A DNA stretch of 18,745 nt, taken from assembly GCA_949285775.1 (NCBI GenBank), contig CASEAD010000057.1, positions 1-18,745 of the forward strand. Reading direction: 5' to 3'. Source of the DNA: an uncultured bacterium (GTDB lineage: Bacteria; Bacillota_I; Bacilli_A; RF39; UBA660). Below are positions 8,376 through 16,768 of this stretch, one piece after another. The position numbers and the translations under genes are program-made. Position 1 is the first letter of the stretch. Every line of letters starts with the position of its first letter. The notes beneath the pieces were generated by a model. That model was not told the origin of the DNA and made no database searches. It was given only the letters and a program-made list of their open reading frames with translations.

Positions 8376-9498
8376 CATATAAAATATAAGGATTTTCCAA
8401 AGTACCATCACCAGATTCATAAACCTCATCACCACTAATAGTAATAACAAACCTCAATGAATACCTTACCCTTGCCTTAGAATCATCTATATCAGAACCA
8501 TCATAATAATATACCTGCTCTGTAGTACCACTAACAGGTGTAATAGTCCATATCGAACTATCATACTCTGTTAAATAATTATAATTCTGACAATTAATAG
8601 AAGTATCAATACTCTTACAATTACCATCAACACTAGCATTTATAATATCATAAACAGTAAGTAAAGATATATAATCATTATACTTAATAGAACACTCAAG
8701 AGAACCATCATTAACCACCGAAGAACTATCTCTAGATCCAATACAATAATCATATCCAATAGCCTTATTAATTATATCATCTCTATAAACATTAGAAATA
8801 AGATCATCTAAAGTCTCTTTTGCCCTACTAATAGAATAATCATTTATCCCATCATTTTTTTCAACAGCAGAATTATACCTATCATCCCATACAGACATAG
8901 TACTCTTATCATAATCATTCAAAACTAATAACAAACTATTATCGCTATTAATCTTAACAATTCTAAACATAGTTTCCCCTAATTTCAAATAGTTATCAAC
9001 ATACTCTCCTCTAAATACTTTACCACCATTCAAATCATATAAACCTGACCCAGATTCAACTATCTCATTATTTCTCAACACAACATCATATATAGATTCT
9101 TCACTATATTTACTACCACAATCCAACTTAGATATATAACTATAACCATCATAAGATTTAGAAATAACAACATCTCCACTGCAAGAATTATCCTTATCCC
9201 CAGTTAATTCACTAAAATCATCCATATATCCATTACTAATTAAAGTAGTAGCAGGAACAGTAACAGAATTAACTCCTTCAAATAAACCATCACAATTCTC
9301 ATCGCAATAATCAACAGCAGCACTTCTCATAATACTTCTTATATCACTATAAGACGAAGAACCACCATAAAAAAAACTAAAATAAACTATTACTATCAAA
9401 CAAACAATAACAATTACCCCACCAATTAAAAATATTGGTAAATATTTATTATCTTTTAAATTAACAGACTTAGGTATATTAGATAAAACATCTTTCAT
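8371..9498 (-). CDS. Membrane-anchored surface protein with pilin-like segment and DUF6273-like C-terminal domain
   Basis: Function unknown. A short cytoplasmic N-terminus (about 1-20) leads into one hydrophobic helix, about residues 22-44 (IFLIGGVIVIVCLIVIVYF), with no cleavage site seen. The rest should be outside the cell, and all eight cysteines that follow fall there, suggesting disulfides. Residues about 50-130 (RSAAVDYC, VTVPATTLISNGYM, CSGDVVISK, LDCGSKY) resemble pseudopilin-like domains of gut Bacillota proteins. The rest (YLKLGETMFRIVKINSD, SIWTITP, YSLRFVITISG, GDGTLENPYIL) matches my memory of the DUF6273-type pattern ELWRIIGIN, YWTSTP, VRPVV, GDGTxxNPYIL. The start is ATG 9498 or GTG 9507: GAAGG is rather far from the first and very close to the second. 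It has its own promoter and terminator. Confidence 0.7.
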   Translation of the reverse strand: MKDVLSNIPKSVNLKDNKYLPIFLIGGVIVIVCLIVIVYFSFFYGGSSSYSDIRSIMRSAAVDYCDENCDGLFEGVNSVTVPATTLISNGYMDDFSELTGDKDNSCSGDVVISKSYDGYSYISKLDCGSKYSEESIYDVVLRNNEIVESGSGLYDLNGGKVFRGEYVDNYLKLGETMFRIVKINSDNSLLLVLNDYDKSTMSVWDDRYNSAVEKNDGINDYSISRAKETLDDLISNVYRDDIINKAIGYDYCIGSRDSSSVVNDGSLECSIKYNDYISLLTVYDIINASVDGNCKSIDTSINCQNYNYLTEYDSSIWTITPVSGTTEQVYYYDGSDIDDSKARVRYSLRFVITISGDEVYESGDGTLENPYILYE

Positions 9499-9524
9499 AA
9501 AAATCACGCCACCTTCATAAAATT

Positions 9525-9552
9525 ATTTTATCATAAACTTGAAAAAAAGCAA
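9525..9552 (-). promoter_or_regulatory. Probable sigma-A promoter of the surface-protein gene
   Basis: -35 TTGCTT (9552-9547), 16-base spacer, -10 TAAAAT (9530-9525) with an upstream TGA that fits an extended -10. The -35 is weak, matching mainly at TTG. Confidence 0.45.
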
Positions 9553-9598
9553 TAAAAATAAATAAAACAATTACACTATTTACATCATAACATCACAT

Positions 9599-10228
9599 CT
9601 AAATATTGCTAATCTCTAATATTCTTTTATATAACGCCTCCTTCTCCTCAATACTAAACAAATCCTCCCCTATAATATAATCTAATTCCCTAAAACGAGA
9701 AACATTTAAAAGACTTAACCATCGTATCTTACAATCAATATTTCTAATATTAACATTATCATTCAAAATTTCATTAACAGCGCTACAATCATAATAAACC
9801 ACCTTAAAACAATTACTAATCAAATAATTATCATTAAAATTACTACCTAACTTAATAACATCACATAACAAATTACCACCATTATTATTTAAACATAACA
9901 TAACATACTGATATTCATTTTCATCTAAACCATAAGTATTATCATAAATATCAATAAAAGAATAAAAACCCTCAATAATATCTTTTTTCCTCATCCCAAA
10001 CTTATTATCAAATCCAAGCCTAACATCTACATATAAATAACTATCAAAAACTAAAACTAAAGAACAACTAATATACTTACCACCATTTCTATAAATATGC
10101 ACATTATTATAATTAAAATCTATATTCAATAATTCCATGACCATCTTTATAATAATAGAATCTATCTTCCCAATAGTATTATAAAAAATATCATCATAAC
10201 CTAATTTAATAAACTCCCCATCTCGCAT
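9599..10228 (-). CDS. Uncharacterised protein, possibly a degenerate Rpn/PD-(D/E)XK family member
   Basis: I do not recognise it with certainty. It is a soluble 209-residue protein rich in Asp, Asn, Ile and Tyr, with no signal peptide or membrane helix. The outline resembles the Rpn / PD-(D/E)XK nuclease family transposase group common in gut Bacillota: an opening FIKLGYDDIFYNTIG, a helix MVMELLNIDF, a strand LYVDVRLGF where the nuclease strand would be, and a closing WLSLLN, ELDYIIGED and a short terminal helix. The expected acid-x-Lys is not visible in YVDVRLG, so catalysis may be lost. The start is well set by GAGGTGA five to seven bases before the ATG. A probable promoter precedes it. No transposon ends or target duplications were seen, so mobility is not supported. 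Confidence 0.6.
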   Translation of the reverse strand: MRDGEFIKLGYDDIFYNTIGKIDSIIIKMVMELLNIDFNYNNVHIYRNGGKYISCSLVLVFDSYLYVDVRLGFDNKFGMRKKDIIEGFYSFIDIYDNTYGLDENEYQYVMLCLNNNGGNLLCDVIKLGSNFNDNYLISNCFKVVYYDCSAVNEILNDNVNIRNIDCKIRWLSLLNVSRFRELDYIIGEDLFSIEEKEALYKRILEISNI

Positions 10229-10481
10229 ACCCTCACCTCATATAGAACTATATCACATAAAAACAATAACTACAAATCACTATATATAAAAAAAATCATA
10301 TAAAAATATTCAATAATATAAAATTAGACTACATATATAAATTAAAATCAAATTATTTTTCATACAAGCAATACATACAAAAAAAATATATATATAAATA
10401 TCAATATAACAATAAAAAAGAAAACTTACATTTTTTAATAAACTAATAAACAACCCATTAAAAAAAGAATACAAAGTATTC
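10229..10481 (-). other. AT-rich intergenic spacer, the longest in the window
   Basis: 253 bases between mfd and the 209-residue gene. It holds the mfd terminator at one end and the next promoter at the other. Between them (about 10284-10458) are A/T runs and a TATATATA stretch near 10388-10395. I see no convincing gene: the only open frame, 10310-10507, is hydrophobic, overlaps the mfd 3' end and has no ribosome site. Confidence 0.6.
10247..10275 (-). promoter_or_regulatory. Probable sigma-A promoter of the 209-residue gene
   Basis: -35 TTGTAG (10275-10270), 17-base spacer, -10 TATAGT (10252-10247) with an extended TGA just before it. The start point would be about 12 bases before the ATG, so the leader is very short. 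Confidence 0.5.
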
Positions 10482-10483
10482 TT
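10459..10483 (-). terminator. Intrinsic terminator after mfd
   Basis: AAGAATAC-TTT-GTATTCTT (10483-10465) is a perfect 8-bp stem, followed by a run of Ts. It starts within the mfd TAA. It probably ends the long ebfC-to-mfd transcript. Confidence 0.8.
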
Positions 10484-13400
10484 AATTAATAACTTCCATA
10501 CTACCAATTAACTTATTAAATAATTCAATCAAATAAAACAAAAAATGCTTATCCAAATTAGTAATATCTAAAATAATATGTATCTTATTATCCTTATACT
10601 TTAACTTAAAATTTTTAGAAACCTCATATGATAACTCAAATAACTTCTCCCCCTTAATCTTCATACTAGCCTCTTCAGATAACTCCAAATCAATAAATGT
10701 TTTAGTTTGTTTAGACCTCTTAACCCCTATTTTATTAGCAAGTTTTTCAAACCATTCCTCATACATGTATATCTCCATATCATAACTAACATTTCCAAAC
10801 CTATCCTCAAGCTCAGACTTAACCTCATTAAACTTATCAATAGAATCGATTTCATTAATTTTCTTATGTATCTCAATTTTCAAATCCTCATCAGTAATAT
10901 AATCATCACTAATATGTGTCTCAACATCAATTAAAGAATTATTATCAAGATTCTCATCAACTTCTTCTTCAACATAAGTACCCTTTATCTTCTCAACAGC
11001 TTCCTTAAGCATCTTTAAATATAATTCAATACCAATAGTATCAATAAAACCAGACTGTTCACTACCAAGAATATCACCAGCACCTCTAATCGATAAATCC
11101 CTCATTGCAATCTTAAATCCACTACCAAGTTCCGTAAATTCCTTAATAGTATTTAATCTCTTAATAGCAGTATCCGTAAGAATCTTACCATTATCATACA
11201 TCAAATATGCATACCCTATCTTATTACTTCTTCCTATTCTTCCTCTAATCTGATATAATTGTGCTAATCCAAACCTATCAGCATCCATAATAATCAAAGT
11301 ATTAACATTAGGAATATCAATCCCTGTTTCTATAATAGTTGTACACACTAAAATATCAAACTTATGTTCAATAAATTCAAGCATTCTATCTTCAAGATCC
11401 GTCTTAGTCATTTGCCCATGAGCAAACTTTATCTTAGCTTCCGGAACCAGTTTATGAATATCATTAACTTTCTCCTCAATATTATCTACCCTATTATAAA
11501 GAATAAAAGCTTGCCCATCACGAGATAATTCCTTATATAAAGCATCTTTTATAACACTATTATTAAAAGGTAAAACATAAGTCTGAATAGGTAACCTTTG
11601 TAAAGGAGGAGTTTCAATTAAAGCCAAACTTCTAACCCCAGACATAGCCATTTGTAATGTTCTAGGTATAGGCGTAGCAGATAAAGTCAAAACATCAATA
11701 TTAGCCTTATACTGTTTTATCTTCTCCTTATGAGTAACTCCAAATCTTTGTTCTTCATCAATTACCAAAAGTCCCAAATCCTTAAACTTTATCGCATCTC
11801 CAAGTATCTTATGAGTACCAAATAAAATATCAATTTTACCATCAGCTAAATCCCTAATAATTTCTTTTTGTTTCTTATATTCAACAAACCTATTCAATAA
11901 AGCAATCCTAAAAGGAAAACTACCAAACCTTTCTAAAGCATTATTATATTGCTGATTAGATAAAATAGTAGTAGGACATAAATACGCTACCTGCTTACCA
12001 TCATTAACTGCTTTAAATATTGATCTAAAAGCAACCTCTGTCTTACCATATCCTACATCTCCACATAAAAGCATATCCATTGGTTTACTATTTTGCATTT
12101 CTCTCTTAATATCTTCAATCGCCTTCAATTGATCTGGAGTCTCCTCATACTGAAACTCACTATCAAACAAAACCTGATTCTCATCATCAGGAGAAAATGC
12201 AAATCCCTTCATTGCCTCTCTCTCTGCAGATACCCTAATTAAACTACCTGCAATATCATATAATCTATCTCTAACTCTAGCCTTCTTCCTCTTCCATCTA
12301 TCACTACCAAGACTATCAAGTTTAAGATTTACACCCTCCTTACCAGAAAACTTAGAAATACGATCAATCTTTTCAACAGGAATATACAAAACATCCCCAC
12401 CATCATAAATCAATCTTATATAATCTTTCTTATAACCATTTTTAACAATAGTACACAACCTATCATAAAGACCAATTCCAAAAGATTCATGAACAATATA
12501 ATCACCCTGAGAAATATTACTAACACTACCAATCTTAGTACCCAATTTAAATTTAGTTTTATATTTCTTCTTAGTATGAACATTCTTAAACAAATCATTA
12601 GATGATATAACAACATAATCATTAAAAATAAAACCACTATCAATATTTTTTATAATAATATTAACACTATTTAATATAATATTACTCTCATCAGTCTTAA
12701 CAATATAAATATCAGATAAATATTTAATAATCCTATCCATAGTAGACTCACTATCAACACAAATAATAACAGTCTTCTTATGAAAAATATACTTCCTTAA
12801 ATCATTCTTGATCAACTCTATATTATCACTATAATTATCAATACTATTACTAACAAACTTATTCTCATGATTTAATTTAATATTAGTAAGAATATTATCA
12901 AAGTTCATCAAAAAAACTTCTCTATCAAATTTCAAATTCTTTATATCATACATATAATCAGTCTTAATACCAGAACTTCCTTTATTTTCTCTATCATAAT
13001 TCCATATAGTCTCCCTAAGTATCTTATAACCTTCCTCAATCTGATTATAATCATAATAAAAACAAATAAAATTACCAACATAATCCCATAAACCACTAAT
13101 ATCATTAGAATAATACTTTAAATACTTCTGTTTTCTATTAATATCATCCTTATACTCACTTAACAAAAATTCAGTAAAAGGAAATATTTTAATATCATCA
13201 ATACTATTAATAGATAACTGATTATCAACATCAAAATATTTAATACTTTCAATCTCATCTCCCCAAAATTCAATTCTAACAGGATTATTTTCACCAATAG
13301 GAAATACATCCAATACATATCCCCTAACGCCAATCTTACCAGTCTCACTAACAATAGTATCTTTTTCATAACCTAAATTAAATAACATATCAATCAAATA

Positions 13401-13814
13401 ATCTCTACCAATTGACATCCCAACACGCAAATTAATAACTGACTGCTTCCAAATATCCTTAGTAGGCAAATACCTAAGAATACCCATTAAATTACAAACA
13501 ACAATATACTTATCATCACTAATTAACGTATTAATAGTACTAATTCTTTCACTCTTAAATTCAGGACTAACCGCTATAGCTTCACTAGTTATAAAATCAT
13601 CCATAGGAAAAAATAAAACCCTATCAGTATAATTAGATAACCTCAAATACACATCATTAGCCTCATACAAAGAATTAGTAACAACCACCATTCCTCTATT
13701 ATATTTAATAAAATTTTCATATATATAAATAACATTAAGCTCCGTATTTAAACCAGATACACCATAATAATTATCATCATCTATACTAAATAAATTATCA
13801 AAAAAATTACTCAT
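10482..13814 (-). CDS. mfd: Transcription-repair coupling factor Mfd
   Basis: A DNA translocase that removes RNA polymerase stalled at lesions and recruits UvrA. Residues about 1-430 form the UvrB-like N-terminal region. About 435-500 are the CarD-like polymerase-interaction domain (YIVHESFGIGLYDRL). Next come the helicase motors, with Walker A GDVGYGKT (585-592, Lys591), DEEQ (686-689), LSATPIPRTL of the translocation (TRG) region, TTIIETGIDIPN and QIRGRIGRS, and finally the C-terminal TRCF domain. The length, 1110, is close to the usual 1150. An in-frame TTG at 13826 would add four residues but lies at the edge of the GGAGGT site, so I chose ATG 13814. It is the last gene of the operon, 33 bases after pth, the same order as pth-(fin)-mfd in B. 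subtilis. The small gene fin is absent here. Confidence 0.98.
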   Translation of the reverse strand: MSNFFDNLFSIDDDNYYGVSGLNTELNVIYIYENFIKYNRGMVVVTNSLYEANDVYLRLSNYTDRVLFFPMDDFITSEAIAVSPEFKSERISTINTLISDDKYIVVCNLMGILRYLPTKDIWKQSVINLRVGMSIGRDYLIDMLFNLGYEKDTIVSETGKIGVRGYVLDVFPIGENNPVRIEFWGDEIESIKYFDVDNQLSINSIDDIKIFPFTEFLLSEYKDDINRKQKYLKYYSNDISGLWDYVGNFICFYYDYNQIEEGYKILRETIWNYDRENKGSSGIKTDYMYDIKNLKFDREVFLMNFDNILTNIKLNHENKFVSNSIDNYSDNIELIKNDLRKYIFHKKTVIICVDSESTMDRIIKYLSDIYIVKTDESNIILNSVNIIIKNIDSGFIFNDYVVISSNDLFKNVHTKKKYKTKFKLGTKIGSVSNISQGDYIVHESFGIGLYDRLCTIVKNGYKKDYIRLIYDGGDVLYIPVEKIDRISKFSGKEGVNLKLDSLGSDRWKRKKARVRDRLYDIAGSLIRVSAEREAMKGFAFSPDDENQVLFDSEFQYEETPDQLKAIEDIKREMQNSKPMDMLLCGDVGYGKTEVAFRSIFKAVNDGKQVAYLCPTTILSNQQYNNALERFGSFPFRIALLNRFVEYKKQKEIIRDLADGKIDILFGTHKILGDAIKFKDLGLLVIDEEQRFGVTHKEKIKQYKANIDVLTLSATPIPRTLQMAMSGVRSLALIETPPLQRLPIQTYVLPFNNSVIKDALYKELSRDGQAFILYNRVDNIEEKVNDIHKLVPEAKIKFAHGQMTKTDLEDRMLEFIEHKFDILVCTTIIETGIDIPNVNTLIIMDADRFGLAQLYQIRGRIGRSNKIGYAYLMYDNGKILTDTAIKRLNTIKEFTELGSGFKIAMRDLSIRGAGDILGSEQSGFIDTIGIELYLKMLKEAVEKIKGTYVEEEVDENLDNNSLIDVETHISDDYITDEDLKIEIHKKINEIDSIDKFNEVKSELEDRFGNVSYDMEIYMYEEWFEKLANKIGVKRSKQTKTFIDLELSEEASMKIKGEKLFELSYEVSKNFKLKYKDNKIHIILDITNLDKHFLFYLIELFNKLIGSMEVIN

Positions 13815-13818
13815 AACT

Positions 13819-13824
13819 ACCTCC
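13819..13824 (-). promoter_or_regulatory. Ribosome binding site that sets the mfd start
   Basis: GGAGGT with four to five bases before ATG 13814; it rules out the longer TTG frame, whose start codon abuts and overlaps this site. Confidence 0.8.
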
Positions 13825-13847
13825 AATCAATAACATAAAAAGACTAA

Positions 13848-14408
13848 CTATTTTCTATTATACTTACTCATTAGCCTATCTAAATTTAACTTACAAAAAT
13901 CATCAACAACATTTACCAAATAATCATAATCATTATAAAGTATCTTCAAATCCTCATCACTAAACTTACCTAAAACATAATCAACACTATCAACATTCTT
14001 ATCCTTAGCAATACCAATCTTTAACCTAGCATATTTCTTACTACCCAAATTTTTTTCTATATCACGAATTCCATTATGCCCACCACAACTACTATCATAA
14101 ACAATCTTAATTCTTCCAATATTCATATCCATATCATCTTGAATAACCAAAATATCATCTAAATCTATCTTATAATAATCAACATATTTCTTTACAACCA
14201 TACCAGATAGATTCATATAAGAAAGAGGCTTAATAAACATTACTTTAACATCACCAATATAAAAATCTAAATATTCAGCATCAAATTTAATCCCCTTAAA
14301 TTTAAGATTCTTAGACTTTACAATAAAATCAAGCAAAGAAAAACCAACATTATGCCTAGTGTTCACATATTTAATACCAGGATTGCCCAACCCAACAATT
14401 AACTTCAT
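13848..14408 (-). CDS. pth: Peptidyl-tRNA hydrolase
   Basis: Frees tRNA from peptidyl-tRNA that drops off the ribosome; essential and cytosolic. The sequence opens with MKLIVGLGNPG and has Asn9, catalytic His19 in NTRHNVGF, Asn66 in SYMNLSG, Asp91 in QDDMD and Asn112 in GGHNGIRDI, all at the expected places. The length of 186 is normal. The ATG overlaps the rsmI stop as ATGA (14408-14405), so translation is probably coupled. In B. subtilis the gene is also called spoVC and sits just before fin and mfd; here it is joined directly to rsmI, with the intervening B. subtilis genes missing. Confidence 0.97.
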   Translation of the reverse strand: MKLIVGLGNPGIKYVNTRHNVGFSLLDFIVKSKNLKFKGIKFDAEYLDFYIGDVKVMFIKPLSYMNLSGMVVKKYVDYYKIDLDDILVIQDDMDMNIGRIKIVYDSSCGGHNGIRDIEKNLGSKKYARLKIGIAKDKNVDSVDYVLGKFSDEDLKILYNDYDYLVNVVDDFCKLNLDRLMSKYNRK

Positions 14409-15250
14409 TTTCTCACATCCTTATGATAAGCCGCATAAACTTCACTCTTAGGAATACCTCTCTCACGACTAACTTTCTTAATAGCATCCATACTACTCAT
14501 ACCATTATCAATATAAAAATTAATATTATCAACAAGTGATATAAAATTATTATCATAACCTTCTTTATTACCCGAAACAACAATAACAAACTCCCCCTTA
14601 ACATCATCTAAAGATGAAATTAAAGAAACAATATCCCCACGATAAACACTTTCAAACTTTTTAGAAATCTCCCTAGACAAACTAACAAACCTATTTCCAA
14701 AAATATCTAACATCATCTCCATAGTTTTTTTAATTCTATGCGGAGCTTCATAAAATATCAAAGTATTTCGAACAACTTTTAAATCTTCTAACTCCCTTCT
14801 CTTCTTACTATCCTTACTATTCAAAAAACCATAAAATGTAAATGGCTGTGGTTCAATACCTGAAACAATTAAAGCAGGAAGGAAAGCACAAACTCCAGGA
14901 ATAGCCACCACATTATAACCCATATCACTAACATATTTAACAGTCTTATAACCTGGATCACTAACAATAGGTGTCCCTCTATCAGTAACTAACGCTACGG
15001 AAAAACCACCTTTTAAATAATCTAAAACCTTACTTTTAACTAACTCTTCATTATGATCATGCAAAGAAATTAACTTCTTTCTAATACCTAAATGATTCAA
15101 TAAATTAGATGTTACTCTAATATCTTCAGAAAATATTACCTCAACTTCATTCAAAACTTTAACAGCACGATAAGTAATATCGTCTAAATTTCCAATTGGA
15201 GTTGAAACCAAATACAAAATAGAACTACCATCAAAACTAGATTGCCACAT
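14405..15250 (-). CDS. rsmI: 16S rRNA 2'-O-ribose C1402 methyltransferase RsmI
   Basis: Methylates the 2'-hydroxyl of C1402 in the 16S decoding centre using S-adenosylmethionine. Tetrapyrrole-methylase fold marks are YLVSTPIGNLDDITYRA, SEDIRVTSNLLNH, TDRGTPIVSDPG, AIPGVCAFLPALIVSG, FYGFL and YEAPHR. The C-terminal part (about 225-281) is the small RsmI domain. Two usually conserved motifs are altered: the common EDTRHT reads EDIRVT and SDAGTP reads TDRGTP. I chose ATG 15250, which gives the MWQ start seen in Bacillus homologues and is preceded by GGATGGTGAT; an ATG at 15265 lacks a site. The length is 281. It lies 17 bases after trmN6 and overlaps pth by 4. The small yazA gene found between yabB and rsmI in B. 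subtilis is absent. Confidence 0.95.
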   Translation of the reverse strand: MWQSSFDGSSILYLVSTPIGNLDDITYRAVKVLNEVEVIFSEDIRVTSNLLNHLGIRKKLISLHDHNEELVKSKVLDYLKGGFSVALVTDRGTPIVSDPGYKTVKYVSDMGYNVVAIPGVCAFLPALIVSGIEPQPFTFYGFLNSKDSKKRRELEDLKVVRNTLIFYEAPHRIKKTMEMMLDIFGNRFVSLSREISKKFESVYRGDIVSLISSLDDVKGEFVIVVSGNKEGYDNNFISLVDNINFYIDNGMSSMDAIKKVSRERGIPKSEVYAAYHKDVRK

Positions 15251-15267
15251 AAAATCACCATCCAAAA

Positions 15268-15990
15268 CTATTTACCAAACATCTTCTTAACTTCTAAAGT
15301 ATAACTGCCATCATCATTACTTACAACTAATCCAGGTAACACCTTAATACCACTTTTACCATTCTTAACCCCCTCAATCAACACAATCTCACTATTCTTA
15401 GAAGCTTTCGCATAAACAAACTGTATTTTTTTAGGTTCAATATTATAGCTTCTCATTTTTGTTATTATCTCAATCAATCTTTCACTACGATGAACCATTG
15501 CAAAAAATCCCCCATTTTTAAGTAAATATCTAGCCCCAATTAAAATATCATCTAAATTAAGATTAATTTCATGTCTAGCAATTCTTTTAATCTTATTTTC
15601 AGATAAATAATCCCCATTACCATTAACCTTAAAATAAGGAGGATTACACACAACTATATCAAAACTATCACTACTAAAATAATTCCCAATTTCTCTAACA
15701 TCAGCATTTAACAAAACAATTTGTTCATCCATAGAATTCTCCTTAACAGATCTTACTCCCAAATTATAAATACACTTCTGCAACTCTACCCCAAAAATTT
15801 TAGCCTTAGTCTTATAACTTAAAAGCATAGGTATAGGTGCATTACCACAAGCAAAATCCATTATTTTTTTACATCTCAAATTAATAGTAACAAAATTAAC
15901 TAACAATAAAGAATCCAAGGAAAATTTAAACCAATCATCATCTTGATATATTACAGCATCAAAATTTAATAACCTATTCTTAACTATCAT
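15268..15990 (-). CDS. trmN6: tRNA1(Val) adenine-37 N6-methyltransferase family (YabB/YfiC/TrmN6)
   Basis: A SAM-dependent class I methyltransferase of the TrmN6 (E. coli YfiC, B. subtilis YabB) family, which methylates A37 of a tRNA. Near the start, FKFSLDSLLL matches the family FSFSLDAVLL. The SAM-binding motif is DFACGNAPIP (45-54) and the catalytic motif NPPY (116-119), followed by the IARHE typical of this family and not of general DNA methylases. The C-terminal part (about 165-240) completes the fold. The start is ATG 15990; a TTG at 15999 is also in frame, and neither has a strong ribosome site. The gene overlaps ricT by 11 bases, so it is likely translated by coupling. Position between yaaT and rsmI agrees with B. 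subtilis, where yabA lies between. Confidence 0.9.
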   Translation of the reverse strand: MIVKNRLLNFDAVIYQDDDWFKFSLDSLLLVNFVTINLRCKKIMDFACGNAPIPMLLSYKTKAKIFGVELQKCIYNLGVRSVKENSMDEQIVLLNADVREIGNYFSSDSFDIVVCNPPYFKVNGNGDYLSENKIKRIARHEINLNLDDILIGARYLLKNGGFFAMVHRSERLIEIITKMRSYNIEPKKIQFVYAKASKNSEIVLIEGVKNGKSGIKVLPGLVVSNDDGSYTLEVKKMFGK

Positions 15991-16768
15991 TATTATCAAC
16001 TTCTAATAAACTTTTGTCATCAAACATAACTTTATATTTATTCTTTAAAACATCAACAGAAACAACTTTAACATCTTCATCATTAATAAAAACATTACTC
16101 CCAACGGAAGGTAAACCCTCTTTCATTTCAGAATACATATCATTTTCATACTTCAAACAACACAAAAGCCTACCACATACACCATTTATCTTACTAGGAC
16201 TCAAAGAAACATTCTGATTTTTTGCCATATTAATTGAAACACTATCAAAAGAAGACAAAAAACTACTACAACATAAACGCCTACCACAAGGACCAAAACC
16301 ACCAACTTCCTTAGCTTTATCTCTAATACCAACCTGCCTTAATTCAATTCTCGTTTTAAAACAAGAACCTAAATCCCTAGCCAATTGTCTAAAATCAACA
16401 CGCTCATCAGCAACAAACCTAAAAAGCAACTGACTTCTATCAAAATTATAATTAGCATCCAAAATATGCATTGACAAATTATGCTTTATAACCAATTCCT
16501 TACATTTTACAATAGCTTTTTTAGCATCTTCAATATTAGATAAATATTGGAGATAATCCTTTTTTGTTGAGACCCTAACGACCCTATCTAAAGAACTCTC
16601 ATCAATATTCAAATCATCCAATATAGAAGCAACCTTACCAAATAAAAAACCACGAGTACTACTATCTACAATAACAGTCAAATTATTTTTCAAAACAAGT
16701 TTATGTTTATCGTATTTAAATAAAGCCAACTGATTATTACTATCAAACTTAACCTGAACAACACTCAT
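15980..16768 (-). CDS. ricT: RicT (YaaT), PSP1-domain subunit of the RicAFT complex
   Basis: In B. subtilis RicT joins RicA (YmcA) and RicF (YlbF) in an Fe-S complex that steers RNase Y cutting of mRNA and is needed for sporulation, biofilm and competence. The PSP1 domain is clear: KFDSNNQLALF at the start, GFGPCGRRLCC (about 158-167) and GVCGRLLCCLKYE (about 196-208). The six cysteines, 161, 166, 167, 198, 203 and 204, are the cluster ligands known in the family. The length is 262. The start is ATG 16768, with AGGAGGTG (16782-16775) six bases before it; the GTG at 16777 lies within that site. It overlaps the end of holB by 20 bases, and its ribosome site is inside holB. The neighbours repeat the B. 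subtilis order. Confidence 0.95.
   Translation of the reverse strand: MSVVQVKFDSNNQLALFKYDKHKLVLKNNLTVIVDSSTRGFLFGKVASILDDLNIDESSLDRVVRVSTKKDYLQYLSNIEDAKKAIVKCKELVIKHNLSMHILDANYNFDRSQLLFRFVADERVDFRQLARDLGSCFKTRIELRQVGIRDKAKEVGGFGPCGRRLCCSSFLSSFDSVSINMAKNQNVSLSPSKINGVCGRLLCCLKYENDMYSEMKEGLPSVGSNVFINDEDVKVVSVDVLKNKYKVMFDDKSLLEVDNNDS

Noticed and set aside
9541..9598. Terminator after the 209-residue gene
   Set aside because: TATTTA and TAAATA can pair, but the loop is 17 bases with no stable inner pairing and the T run is not adjacent.
9572..9600. Repeated ACATCA units as a repeat array
   Set aside because: Only two or three imperfect copies in a low-complexity stretch; not CRISPR-like.
9599..10228. 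A transposon around the Rpn-like gene
   Set aside because: No terminal inverted repeats, target duplication or recombinase motif; composition matches the neighbours.
10310..10507. Open frame of 65 codons on the minus strand
   Set aside because: It overlaps the mfd 3' end and terminator, has no ribosome site and is hydrophobic only because the DNA is T-rich.
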